NCBI GenBank assembly: GCA_013042695.1 | Contig: JABDPQ010000166.1 | Coordinates: 1-26,486, forward strand | From: Desulfobacterales bacterium | Lineage (GTDB): Bacteria > Desulfobacterota > Desulfobulbia > Desulfobulbales > Desulfocapsaceae | Direction of reading: 5' to 3' | DNA length: 26,486 nt | Part shown: positions 7,978 through 16,344 of the stretch, one piece after another | Position numbering within the stretch: position 1 is the first letter of the stretch | Layout: each line of letters opens with the position of its first letter | Made by a program: the position numbers and the translations under genes | Notes under the pieces: model-generated | Seen by the model: only the letters and a program-made list of their open reading frames with translations | Database searches by the model: none | Told to the model about the DNA's origin: nothing

Positions 7978-8573
7978 AGTACATCCGAATTCTCATCACA
8001 TGTGTTGTTATAGCACTGATCCTCTCACCCACGCCAGTACTGGCACACCTGGTCACCACAGGAATGGGGCCCGTTTACGACGGGATCGGGCACCTGATCC
8101 TCACCCTTGAGGATCTTATCCCGGCATGTGCAATTGCCCTTTACGCCGGTGTACTTGGAAGCAGTGCTGGCAGGCAAACCCTGTTCATTTTTCCTGCTGC
8201 CTGGTTTGTTGGGGGAATTGCAGGAATCCTGTCCGGAATATCCAATACCCTCCCAATGCCGGCAGTTTCATTTATAATCATCGGGCTGCTGATCGCTGCC
8301 GAGATGCACCTGTCCTCAGTACTGCTGGTACTGCTGTTGTCACTCATCGGTGGGATACACGGTTTTTTAAACGGTGTTGCCATAAAAGACGGCCCATCCA
8401 TTCTGGGCATTGTGGGCATATCAGCAGCACTTTTTGTGATAGTGGCCCTGGTTTCATCGAGCATACATGTCCTCAAGCCTCCCTGGACAAGAATTGTCGT
8501 CCGTATATTCGGCGGCTGGATCACTGCCATGGGAATTCTGCTTATCGGCTGGAGTATTAATTCCATGAGTTGA
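7974..8573 (+). CDS. Divergent HupE/UreJ-like membrane protein
   Basis: A 199-residue protein with a signal peptide (1-24, TPVLA before HL) and about six membrane helices. It keeps a His next to the predicted mature N-terminus and the block TTGMGPVYDGIGHLILTLED (28-47), which replaces the canonical HPxxGxDH with DGIGH. A late HGFLNG (129-134) matches the HGxxxG site of other HupE proteins. This matches a short HupE/UreJ subfamily I have seen described only as accessory proteins, so metal binding is inferred. The start codon overlaps the stop of the preceding gene (ATGA at 7974). It is the last gene of the operon and is followed immediately by a hairpin. Confidence 0.78.
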   Translation: MKYIRILITCVVIALILSPTPVLAHLVTTGMGPVYDGIGHLILTLEDLIPACAIALYAGVLGSSAGRQTLFIFPAAWFVGGIAGILSGISNTLPMPAVSFIIIGLLIAAEMHLSSVLLVLLLSLIGGIHGFLNGVAIKDGPSILGIVGISAALFVIVALVSSSIHVLKPPWTRIVVRIFGGWITAMGILLIGWSINSMS

Positions 8574-8598
8574 ATCAGGCACTCCTTTCATGCCTGAT
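8574..8598 (+). terminator. Hairpin at the end of the HupE operon
   Basis: ATCAGGCA (8574-8581) and TGCCTGAT (8591-8598) form a perfect eight-base stem with a nine-base loop, directly after the stop codon. No T-run follows on the plus strand, so termination may be weak or the hairpin may instead protect the mRNA 3' end. Confidence 0.5.
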
Positions 8599-8687
8599 AA
8601 AGAGCACTCCTTAATCACCATGCAGATCAAATCAACGAAATCCGTAATAGAGGAATAGCAGAGAAGATGAGACAATCCAAGGTCTGG

Positions 8688-8975
8688 TCATTGTTCGATG
8701 ATAGCGACTATCTTGTCCATGGAAATGTATACATGTTTTCCTCTGGCAATGCCGCTCGTATATACACCAATCAGCCAGCAGTTCTTATAGTCAAAATCCA
8801 CGAGTCTTATCTCAAAATAAATATGTTGTGCCGGTGTGGAAATGGTGGTTCCAACAACATAATTACTTCCCTTCTCAACACCACTGGGGAGGGAACATGT
8901 CGCTGAAAATGCAGTAGTTGTGTAAAAAAACAAACATATTCCGGCACTAGCAGAGATAAGTATTTTTCGTATCAT
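8688..8975 (-). CDS. Small secreted protein of unknown function
   Basis: A 95-residue protein not matched to any family I know. Residues 1-25 form a clear signal peptide (MIRKILISASAGICLFFYTT then AFSA). The mature 70 residues contain two cysteines (27 and 66), which could form a periplasmic disulfide, and strand-like segments NYVVGTTIS, HIYFEIRLVDF and HVYISMDKIVAII. I chose the inner ATG because the signal peptide begins there; an upstream in-frame ATG at 9068 would add 31 polar residues before it. The AGGTG adjoining the ATG is unusually close for a ribosome-binding site. It is a single gene converging on the HupE operon. Confidence 0.6.
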   Translation of the reverse strand: MIRKILISASAGICLFFYTTTAFSATCSLPSGVEKGSNYVVGTTISTPAQHIYFEIRLVDFDYKNCWLIGVYTSGIARGKHVYISMDKIVAIIEQ

Positions 8976-9167
8976 CACCTTACCGATTGTTGAATTAGGT
9001 TGCTTTAAGGTATTTGTACCCCTGAGGATCACGGAAGTGCCGTTACGTGTGAGCTGATCTTTTGACACCCCTGTCTGATCAATAGGTAAGTCAGGTCAAT
9101 TCAGAAATCAAGTGAGTAAATAACCAGCATCTGATAGCTTTTGAATACATCTATTATCTCTCAACTG

Positions 9168-9186
9168 ATTTTGCAAAAGGCTCAAG
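9168..9186 (-). repeat. Solo copy of the end of the MITE-like element at 24813
   Basis: The 19 bases ATTTTGCAAAAGGCTCAAG are the exact reverse complement of 24813-24831, the left terminal repeat of the element there. No second end is recognisable nearby, so this looks like a remnant. It lies between the small secreted-protein gene and a broken transporter gene. Confidence 0.5.
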
Positions 9187-9246
9187 GAAATATTCGTTTT
9201 TTCTCCTTGTAATCATTGGTAGTGAGTACAAGGAAACAATATACGC

Positions 9247-9498
9247 CTATCTTGTTGATAATGTTATCCATGTTGAAATCGGAGCGAGAAGGGCTGAAAT
9301 GACGAACCAGGACTCCAGTGGCATTTTCAGAGCCCAGGGCAGGCCAGCCCAGAAACCGAGCATCGTCAGAAATTCCGCAGGGAGGTCAAGGTAATCCTTG
9401 TTGAAGAATGTTCCGACGATGCCGGTTAATCCGGAGATACCTGCAGCCAGGTAAACCATAAGCGGCGGCAGATAGGAAAATTGAAGGTGCTGGATCAA
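9247..9498 (-). pseudogene. Truncated transporter gene, N-terminal fragment
   Basis: Only 83 codons remain. The beginning (FSYLPPLMVYLAAGISGLTG, then a helix leading to GFWAGLPWALKMPL) reads like the first two membrane helices of a major-facilitator or BT1-type transporter of more than 400 residues. After KMPL the sequence changes to a different hydrophobic stretch (WFVISALLAPISTW) and stops. The 5' end looks intact: a TTG start with AGGTGG seven bases upstream. An internal deletion joining the N-terminus to a distant helix, or junk after a breakpoint, are both possible. The solo repeat end at 9168-9186 lies just beyond the broken 3' end. The family assignment is tentative. Confidence 0.5.
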
Positions 9499-9620
9499 CG
9501 TATGCCACCTTTAATCAAAACAGTATTGGAGTTAACGTCTTCAGCCAATTTTTTGTCTCCGGTGACTGAGTAGGTAATTCCTGCGAATCGGCACCTGTCT
9601 ATCCAGAGTTCTGTATGGCA

Positions 9621-11111
9621 TTACCCTTGTTGCTCGAGAGGTACATAAAATTTGCCGTTCTCTCTTTCAACGAGCAGTAACAGATGTTCTTTGTCCTCGG
9701 CCTGGCTGATTCCGTTTTTGACATCCTTGATCGATTCAACCGGCTTGCGGTTAACCTCCACAATGATGTCTCCCGTCCTGATACCTGCATCTGCTGCAGC
9801 ACTTCCTGGTTCAACACCAACGACAGCAACTCCCTGATCTGTATTGAGGTGATACTGCTCCTTCAGTTCAGGGCTCAACTCGTGGAGCTGCATACCCCAC
9901 TTGCCTTTACCAGCCCCGAAATTCTCGGACCGGGATCCATCAGTTGCTAATTTTCCCACAACTACCGGGATTTGTTTTTCCTGGCCGTCTCGCAGGATTG
10001 TAACGTCAACTTCGTCTCCTACTGGTGTGGCTGCAACCTTAGCAGGCAAATCCTGGCTATCTTGAATATTTTTACCATTAAAATCAATGATGATATCCCC
10101 GCGCTTAAGGCCGGACTTTGCCGCAGGGCTGTCAGCTACAACGTCTGCAACCAATGCACCTTCCGTCTTCTCAATACCGAGGGCCTTGGCAAGATCATCA
10201 GTTATTGTCTGAATGTTAACGCCGAGATAGCCACGGGTTATTTCACCATGATCAACCAGTTGAGGAATGAGCGGCTTGGCTGTGTCGATCGGGATTGCGA
10301 ATCCAATACCCTGTCCCTGTGGGATAATAGCGGTGTTGATCCCAACAACTTCACCTTTCAGGTTGAAAAGAGGCCCTCCCGAATTTCCGGGATTAATAGA
10401 TGCGTCGGTTTGAATGAAATCATCATAAGGTCCCGCTCCTATCACACGCCCTTTGGCACTGACAATTCCGGACGTGACCGTGTGGTTAAGTCCAAAAGGA
10501 TTTCCGATGGCAACAACCCAGTCGCCGACCTTTAACTTTTCAGAATCCCCAAGTGTTGCTGAAGGCAGATCTCTTTTGGTCTTAACTTTTAAAACTGCCA
10601 GGTCGGTTTTTGGATCCCGACCAATAACTTCTGCTGCAAACTCTTTATTGTCAGCAAGTGTTACCGTCACTTCCTGGGCATCCTCTACCACATGATTGTT
10701 GGTGAGAATGTATCCATCCTCACTGATGATGACGCCCGAACCTGCTCCCTGGGAACGATAATCTCTTGGCATCTGAGGATGGCCTTGAAAAAAACGACCG
10801 AAAAATTCTCCAAAAGGATCTGCGTGTATCTGTGGGTGTCTGAAATCAGCCTTTTCAACCTTTGTCACTTTAACATTTACAACTGTCGGACTGAGATTGT
10901 CGGCAAGTTCAGCAAATGAGCTTGGAATTGCCAGCTGTGTTGACTCCGTTACCTGCACCTTCTCGTCTAAACTGCTGGCAATCGAAGATGGCGTCCCTTG
11001 AAAGCCATATGCCATAAGGCAACCTGCCGCAAAGAAAGGCAGCCCAGCGAGTAACAACCTCTTCGGTCGGAGTCTCTTGATTTTAGTCTGTTGAATACTG
11101 TTCCTATCCAT
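9621..11111 (-). CDS. degP: HtrA/Do-family periplasmic serine protease
   Basis: A DegP/DegQ/MucD-type protease of 496 residues that degrades or refolds damaged envelope proteins. A basic N-terminus and hydrophobic segment (about 18-36) export or anchor it. The trypsin-like domain holds the complete triad: His140 in LTNNHVV, Asp170 in DPKTDLAVLKV and Ser244 in NPGNSGGPLF. Two PDZ domains follow (about 285-375, starting GYLGVNIQ, and 405-490, with GVAVVGVEPGSAAADAGI). I start at 11111 because AAGGAGGT lies five bases upstream; a longer frame from 11174 has no comparable site. It lies downstream of the kinase gene with 214 bases between, where a perfect palindrome suggests its own regulated promoter. 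DegP versus DegQ cannot be separated by reading. Confidence 0.95.
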   Translation of the reverse strand: MDRNSIQQTKIKRLRPKRLLLAGLPFFAAGCLMAYGFQGTPSSIASSLDEKVQVTESTQLAIPSSFAELADNLSPTVVNVKVTKVEKADFRHPQIHADPFGEFFGRFFQGHPQMPRDYRSQGAGSGVIISEDGYILTNNHVVEDAQEVTVTLADNKEFAAEVIGRDPKTDLAVLKVKTKRDLPSATLGDSEKLKVGDWVVAIGNPFGLNHTVTSGIVSAKGRVIGAGPYDDFIQTDASINPGNSGGPLFNLKGEVVGINTAIIPQGQGIGFAIPIDTAKPLIPQLVDHGEITRGYLGVNIQTITDDLAKALGIEKTEGALVADVVADSPAAKSGLKRGDIIIDFNGKNIQDSQDLPAKVAATPVGDEVDVTILRDGQEKQIPVVVGKLATDGSRSENFGAGKGKWGMQLHELSPELKEQYHLNTDQGVAVVGVEPGSAAADAGIRTGDIIVEVNRKPVESIKDVKNGISQAEDKEHLLLLVERENGKFYVPLEQQG

Positions 11112-11116
11112 TTCAT

Positions 11117-11124
11117 ACCTCCTT
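11117..11124 (-). promoter_or_regulatory. Strong ribosome-binding site of the HtrA gene
   Basis: AAGGAGGT on the minus strand, five bases before the ATG at 11111, is a near-perfect anti-16S match and fixes the start of the protease gene. Confidence 0.8.
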
Positions 11125-11149
11125 GTTAAAATAATCTTCGTATATCCGA

Positions 11150-11176
11150 TCATGAGAATCTCTGATGTTCTCATGA
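11150..11176. promoter_or_regulatory. Perfect palindrome upstream of the HtrA gene, candidate operator
   Basis: TCATGAGAA (11150-11158) and TTCTCATGA (11168-11176) are exact reverse complements separated by nine bases. The site is about 40 bases upstream of the protease start, where a regulator would act on its promoter. The neighbouring OmpR-type regulator is the obvious candidate, though OmpR-class proteins often prefer direct repeats. A hairpin in a long leader is the alternative. Confidence 0.45.
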
Positions 11177-11325
11177 GTCAAATAATAGAACGCCAAGATT
11201 AAAGGAGGATTAACTGAAAATGAAAAGTATGAAATGTTTGCGAAAAGGTAACGATTTCTGAGACCAGAGGCTGGTAGGAATTTCTCACGAGCAACAAAAA
11301 ACTATCGTAACAACGGAAGTTTGAG

Positions 11326-12738
11326 CTAGGGAAGTATCGCTGGCAGGTGAACTGAGAAAGTTGATCCGACTCCGGGACTACTTTCAACATTGATCGTTCC
11401 TCCATGAGCCGCAACAATTGAAAGCGCTATGCTGAGCCCGAGACCGACCCCCTCCTTACCTGCAGCAGAGCGACTTTCAGAAAGACGATGAAAGCGGTTG
11501 AAGATGAGCTTCTGCTCATTTGTTGGAATGCCGGTACCCGAGTCAGCGATTTGTATAACAGCCCACTTTTCTTCCTGCAAAAGAGTTACTTCGATAACTT
11601 CATCACAATGACTGTGTTTGATGGCGTTGGTTAACAGATTCAAAAACACCCGCCGTAAATGTTCACCGTCTCCCTTGACGCTAAAAGGATCGATAGGTTT
11701 GAATTTGAAACGAAGTGACCGATTAGTTGCCAATGGAGTGAGTTGCAGCAGCGTTTTCTCGAGCAACTCATTTAAATCGATCAATTGCAGATCGAAACGA
11801 AGCATCCCGGAATCTGCACGTGCAAGAAGAAGAAGACCTTCAACCAGGTGATTGATCCTGTCTATTTCCTCCAGCCCACTGGTAAGAACTTCCTGATATT
11901 CCTCGGGACTCCTTGGTTTAAGAAGTGCAACCTCCATCTCGCCCTTGAGGATGGTAAGCGGGGTCTGCAGTTCATGCGATGCATCCGCACTGAACCGACG
12001 CATCTGGTCAATGGCTCCGTGCAATCTATCAAGCATATCATTCAGTGTCCGTGCTAATCGGTCGAGTTCATCGCGATTGCCACTTTCCTGGAGCCGCTGG
12101 CTCAGGTGTTCACCACTGATCTTTTTGGCAGTTTGAGTCATTCTGTCAACTGGTCTGAGCGCTCTTCGGGCCAGAAGCCATCCACCCCCTCCGGCCAGAA
12201 TAAGGCCGAGCGGAAACACCGCCGCCATGATCAACAGGAACCTGTGTCGTGTCTTGTACATGTTTTCAAGAGACATGCCGACTCGTATCAGGTTAACGAG
12301 CCGGCCGGAATCGATAACCGGCATCGTCAGGACTCTAACAGGAACAGTTTCATCAATCATCATCGTTTCGAAATGGGATTCTCCACGAGTCGCCCGTTCG
12401 AGTTCCTGAGGGCTTATTGGGAAATCAGCAGAAAGTGAGTCCGGCTGCTCCGGCTCAAATCGTCTTCGGGGATCCAGGATATCAAAATGGCGTTCAAGGG
12501 GTGAAAAACCGAAAAAGCGCCGGAATAGGTCGTCCACCTCGGAAGGGTAAAACGAGTTTCCCTCTGATCTGATCTTGTCTGCCATTATGCTACCGATACT
12601 GTTCAGAGCGTAATCCATGTCCCGGGAAAGACTATAGACAAGCAGACCATATGTTATACTTCCTGCGAGAAGAAACGTCAGTGTCAGAAGACCTGTGTAC
12701 CAGAAGGTAAGTTTTGATCCGATGGATTGGATACTCAT
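11326..12738 (-). CDS. Sensor histidine kinase with HAMP domain
   Basis: A 470-residue inner-membrane kinase similar in layout to CusS/heavy-metal and envelope-stress sensors. Two membrane segments (about 11-35 and 167-190) bracket a periplasmic domain of about 130 residues rich in Arg/Phe. A HAMP domain (about 190-243) leads to the dimerisation domain with the phospho-acceptor His255 in ADASHELQTPL. The ATP-binding domain is complete: N box NLLTNAIKHS, G1 IADSGTGIP, F box FNRFHR, G2 GVGLGLSIA. It starts three bases after the regulator stop, so the two form one transcript. The signal is unknown; proximity to an HtrA protease suggests envelope damage or metal stress. Confidence 0.94.
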   Translation of the reverse strand: MSIQSIGSKLTFWYTGLLTLTFLLAGSITYGLLVYSLSRDMDYALNSIGSIMADKIRSEGNSFYPSEVDDLFRRFFGFSPLERHFDILDPRRRFEPEQPDSLSADFPISPQELERATRGESHFETMMIDETVPVRVLTMPVIDSGRLVNLIRVGMSLENMYKTRHRFLLIMAAVFPLGLILAGGGGWLLARRALRPVDRMTQTAKKISGEHLSQRLQESGNRDELDRLARTLNDMLDRLHGAIDQMRRFSADASHELQTPLTILKGEMEVALLKPRSPEEYQEVLTSGLEEIDRINHLVEGLLLLARADSGMLRFDLQLIDLNELLEKTLLQLTPLATNRSLRFKFKPIDPFSVKGDGEHLRRVFLNLLTNAIKHSHCDEVIEVTLLQEEKWAVIQIADSGTGIPTNEQKLIFNRFHRLSESRSAAGKEGVGLGLSIALSIVAAHGGTINVESSPGVGSTFSVHLPAILP

Positions 12739-12741
12739 TTT

Positions 12742-13413
12742 CTACTCTGCCTTTAATACGTAACCCACACCCCTTACGGTGTGAATTAATTTCGGTTCGT
12801 TGCCGGCATCTATTTTTTTTCTCAGGTAGTTCACATATACATCGATGATGTTGGTTGTCGTCTCAAACCCACCATCCCAGACATGATCAGCAATCATCGT
12901 TCTGGTTACGACTCGTTCTTTACTGCGCATCAGATAATCGAGCAGGGCGAACTCTTTTGCGGTAAGGTCAATTACCTGGTCACCTCGTGAGACAATACGC
13001 CTGGCAGGGTCCAGGGTCAGATCAGCTACCTGCAGGACAGGAGCCTCTGTCTTGCTTTGCCGCCGAAGCAGCGCCCGTACCCTGGCGCGTAATTCCTGAA
13101 AGGCGAAGGGTTTTGGCAGATAATCGTCGGCTCCCGTATCAAGACCAATCACCTTGTCTTCAATGGTTGCCCGAACAGTGAGAAGGAGGATGGGAGTTGT
13201 GATGTTTTGATTTCGTAACTCTTTGAGTACTGTCAGACCACTTTTAACCGGCAAGTTGACGTCCAGAATAATCAGGTCATAAAACGTGTCGAGCCCCATA
13301 TAGAGACCAGCTTCTCCGTCTGATGCCCAGTCAACAGCGTACCCTTCTTCCTCCAGCCCTTTTTTTATAAAACTTGCCACCTTTTTTTCATCTTCCACCA
13401 GAAGAAGTCTCAT
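12742..13413 (-). CDS. OmpR/PhoB-family response regulator
   Basis: A 223-residue transcription factor. The receiver domain (1-115) has the acidic pair LVEDE, phospho-acceptor Asp51 in LIILDVNLP, Thr79 and Lys101 in YLPKPF. The C-terminal winged helix (about 130-222) shows the standard LTAKEFALLDYLMRSKERVV, TNIIDVYVNYLRKKID and TVRGVGYVL blocks. The closest style is CusR/CopR/QseB. I start at the ATG at 13413; a TTG directly before it is possible but has no better ribosome-binding site (GGGAG lies about nine bases upstream of the ATG). It is the partner of the kinase three bases downstream and the likely regulator of that pair, and perhaps of the HtrA gene. Confidence 0.95.
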   Translation of the reverse strand: MRLLLVEDEKKVASFIKKGLEEEGYAVDWASDGEAGLYMGLDTFYDLIILDVNLPVKSGLTVLKELRNQNITTPILLLTVRATIEDKVIGLDTGADDYLPKPFAFQELRARVRALLRRQSKTEAPVLQVADLTLDPARRIVSRGDQVIDLTAKEFALLDYLMRSKERVVTRTMIADHVWDGGFETTTNIIDVYVNYLRKKIDAGNEPKLIHTVRGVGYVLKAE

Positions 13414-13464
13414 CAACCCACGCTCCCTGGCAAAGCGATCATTTTGTTCCTGGGTCTAAATAAC

Positions 13465-14934
13465 TCAGTGATCATCGGTCGTTTCCACCCATTCAATTGC
13501 TCTTTGCTCTAGAAAGTCATAGAAAGGGTTGTGCCTCAGTCGAAGTAGCCAATCATAGGGTATTCTGAGCAGGTCACGCTCGCCTTTAATAGCCATCTGG
13601 CCAAGAAAGGCAATACTACCTTCAGATGGTGGTTTACTGCCATAAAGTGGATCATCTGGAGGAAAGGGGAGTGCGACATGGGATAAAGAAATCACCCCTT
13701 CAGGCCATCTATGGTTTAAAAAACTCATCGCATCATGTGAAGATGAAAACGGGGGTTTACTTTTTGCGACGACGGCAAGACTCTCAGGGTCTTTATTGGT
13801 AACAAGAGTGAGGCGAAAAGGTAAGTCCTTTTCGGCCATTAAGCGAGTGGTCAGCGGTCCTGGGTCGCTGACAAGTAGTGCTGATTTTGCAGCGAAACGA
13901 TTTATATCAAACAATACCAGCTCGTGATTTTCACTATTGAGAGGAATGAGTAATTGATCAAGGACAGCATTCACTGAAACGGTTGCATCGACAGCGGATT
14001 GAAAGGTCAGCACTGGTGGAAATTTATTCGGATCATTCTTTCTTGACCAGTCGGTGAGTCTTCTTGCAACGTCACGGGTAATCAGGTGCACCTGGTTACC
14101 GGCGTTGGTGGCAAAAGAGTTGTATTTGTAGGGATCAAATTCAGGTTGAACTGAAAGCCATGCCAGGTGATCGAGCCCTGGGAAAGCGGAAAGCTGATCT
14201 TTGAATCCGGCCAGTCCGGCGGCAGGATGAATGCCGATGGCAGGTGAAATAAGGATGAGACTGGATGGCAGCGGCGATATTTTTCCCTTGAGAGCATCAA
14301 AGGTATAATCGAGGGCAAGTGGTGCGCCGGTTGAGTAGCCGATAATATGAAGGGGGCGCCCTGCTGTTTTTGCCTTGATATGATCCGTCGCCAGCTGAAC
14401 AGCGCCAGCCATGTCTTTCCAACTCAGGTCGGTAAGTCCTGAGGGGGCTGTGCCGTGACCGGGAAGGCGAATTCCGATAACCCAGTACCCCCTTTTATGA
14501 AATGTTTCCCCGAGAGCTCGCAGGCTGTAGGGAGAATCAGACATCCCATGTAGGAGCAGCAGACCACCGACAGGATCATCCGCTGGCAACTCAAAAGATC
14601 GGTTCCAGTTTGGTACACTGGACAGTGGGTTCGTACCACTCCCCTCACTGTATCTATTGAGCTCAAATCCTTTACCGGTGTCTGTCTGAGCAACGACTTT
14701 CTGCTCAAGTTCAGCAAATAATCGATCTTCCAACCTCATGTACTGTTCCCAGGAGTATATGGTACCAAGTTTTTTCTCAGTGAACTCCTCTGTCAATTCT
14801 GCAGTATGCCAGACCATCATCTGTTCGCTGTCTTCTCTGAGGAGAAAGAACAGAATGATAGCCGCTATACCAACCAGAATTAACCATTTGAACGATGTTG
14901 AATTTCGCTTTTTAGGTGCTATCGGAGAGCTCAT
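13465..14934 (-). CDS. Membrane-anchored alpha/beta hydrolase
   Basis: A 489-residue predicted lipase/esterase-like enzyme. A short basic N-terminus and a helix at 17-32 (WLILVGIAAIILFFLL) anchor it with the rest in the periplasm. The hydrolase core holds the oxyanion motif LLLLHGMSDSP (125-135), the nucleophile elbow GYSTG with Ser201, a candidate acid Asp316 (SAVDATV) and a candidate His419 (SLSHVALPF). The protein is longer than a plain 300-residue hydrolase because of an N-terminal 100-residue extension and a C-terminal extension. The ribosome-binding site is weak. It is the last of three tandem hydrolase genes on this strand. Substrate unknown; an acylglycerol or other lipid near the membrane is a reasonable guess. 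Confidence 0.85.
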   Translation of the reverse strand: MSSPIAPKKRNSTSFKWLILVGIAAIILFFLLREDSEQMMVWHTAELTEEFTEKKLGTIYSWEQYMRLEDRLFAELEQKVVAQTDTGKGFELNRYSEGSGTNPLSSVPNWNRSFELPADDPVGGLLLLHGMSDSPYSLRALGETFHKRGYWVIGIRLPGHGTAPSGLTDLSWKDMAGAVQLATDHIKAKTAGRPLHIIGYSTGAPLALDYTFDALKGKISPLPSSLILISPAIGIHPAAGLAGFKDQLSAFPGLDHLAWLSVQPEFDPYKYNSFATNAGNQVHLITRDVARRLTDWSRKNDPNKFPPVLTFQSAVDATVSVNAVLDQLLIPLNSENHELVLFDINRFAAKSALLVSDPGPLTTRLMAEKDLPFRLTLVTNKDPESLAVVAKSKPPFSSSHDAMSFLNHRWPEGVISLSHVALPFPPDDPLYGSKPPSEGSIAFLGQMAIKGERDLLRIPYDWLLRLRHNPFYDFLEQRAIEWVETTDDH

Positions 14935-15023
14935 CTTTTTAGTTTTTTTTAAAGCATTACGCTCGTATGTGTTGAGAATAGTACCAGGATTGGCCCGAGG
15001 GCAAAATATCCTAATGAGACAAT

Positions 15024-16217
15024 TTATCTGCCGCTGGTCAATATTGAGTATCCTCGACCATCAGGTGTTTCTATCTGGTACTCTGTTCGGCTCCCCACTA
15101 TACCGCCATTGACAAGTCTGAGGTACAGATCATCAAAAAATTCAGGAGTTTCCAGGCTGAAATTATGGAAATTTCTGGTTCGATTGATAGGCGTGACATC
15201 GACGATAGAGACAAGTTTTTCATCTGGTTCTACCAGTGCAAATATATCGGAAGCCGTTTCAATTTCATTGTCATCGTCGGTGCTGAACGTACTTTCTCCC
15301 AAACGTCTTCCCCTGTTTATCAGCCGGCTCATCAATAGTGCACGGTCGTTTGACGATACATACACAGTGAGATATTGAGACAGTGCTGAAATTTCTTGTT
15401 TGAACTGTTCATTGAAACGGTTCCTGTCAACATCAGGAGCTGTTAACACGACGTTCTCAATCTCAGGTTCTATGTCGGCATAGTCAGAAGTTTTATAAAG
15501 ATCAGTGAATGCGTGTACCACCACCTGGGCCCCCATACTGTTTGCGACAATCCAGATCCTATCAGGCTTTACATGTTCGTTGATGAGTCGAAGGCTTTGA
15601 GCAAGTGCTGCACCCGACTCGCTCGCGGTCCTTTGGGCCCGCAAATAGCCACGTGGGCCTGACCCCTGATTTCCCGGCCAGTCGAAGGTCACGACAGGGG
15701 AGTCAATATCCATTACATGCCCCAGGAATGCTGTTTTGCTGAGTGCTGAGGGAAAGCGTTCTCGAAAACCGTTTATGTTGATGAGAACTGATCGAAATGG
15801 TGAACGGGCAACTTGATCGCCAAGCTGTTCCAGAAATCCGTCCTTGGAAAGGATGTCTACCCGTTTCAGCTGAATTGCCTCATTTTGGAACCAGTCGGTA
15901 GGGTTGACGAGCATGCCAATACTCAGAGCGGGCTCAATTTCAGTATCAAAAAGGCCAAAGGTCAAAGAATCCTTTCGTTCATTACTGAAGCGCTCTTCTA
16001 TTGGTCCGGCTTCGTCTGGCAATGTACGGTTGGTTATAAAAAAGAAACGAAACGTCCCCTCTTCATCTTGTTGGGTTACCTGCATTCTCCTGAATTGAAA
16101 GGATTCGGCACGCTCAAGGGCCAGACGGGTCGGCCGATAAAAAAAAGCAGCCACTCCAAGCAGTATTATAACAGCAAACGCTATCCCAATTATCACTCGA
16201 CGTTTCAGTGTTGACAT
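15024..16217 (-). CDS. Membrane-anchored alpha/beta hydrolase, DUF900-like
   Basis: A 397-residue protein with an N-terminal anchor (8-27, VIIGIAFAVIILLGVAAFFY) and an extracytoplasmic alpha/beta hydrolase of the DUF900 type. Typical blocks are FFFITNRTL (58-66), VLININGF (144-151) in place of the usual HG oxyanion loop, VVTFDWPGNQGSG followed by YLRAQRTASESG, and the elbow VANSMGAQ with Ser227. Candidate acid and base are Asp291 (SSNDRALL) and His351 (NFHNFS). The elbow reads A-N-S-M-G rather than G-x-S-x-G, which is seen in this family. It sits 89 bases upstream of one hydrolase gene and 127 bases downstream of the other. Substrate unknown. Confidence 0.82.
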   Translation of the reverse strand: MSTLKRRVIIGIAFAVIILLGVAAFFYRPTRLALERAESFQFRRMQVTQQDEEGTFRFFFITNRTLPDEAGPIEERFSNERKDSLTFGLFDTEIEPALSIGMLVNPTDWFQNEAIQLKRVDILSKDGFLEQLGDQVARSPFRSVLININGFRERFPSALSKTAFLGHVMDIDSPVVTFDWPGNQGSGPRGYLRAQRTASESGAALAQSLRLINEHVKPDRIWIVANSMGAQVVVHAFTDLYKTSDYADIEPEIENVVLTAPDVDRNRFNEQFKQEISALSQYLTVYVSSNDRALLMSRLINRGRRLGESTFSTDDDNEIETASDIFALVEPDEKLVSIVDVTPINRTRNFHNFSLETPEFFDDLYLRLVNGGIVGSRTEYQIETPDGRGYSILTSGR

Positions 16218-16344
16218 TGTTCCTTTCTTCTTTGCTGATTTTGAATTTTAATAAAGATCATTTCCTGGTTGGTCAATGTATCGCAGATGTAAGCCATTAG
16301 CAACCCTAGGGTATGCGATCGTGGAGCATAGCTTACCGGGATAA

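Noticed and set aside
11220..11261. 13-residue frame with AAAGGAGG at 11201-11208
   Set aside because: The purine-rich site is attractive, but the peptide is tiny, the 11-base spacing is long, and it lies in the leader region between the kinase and HtrA genes on the opposite strand. I cannot support it as a gene.
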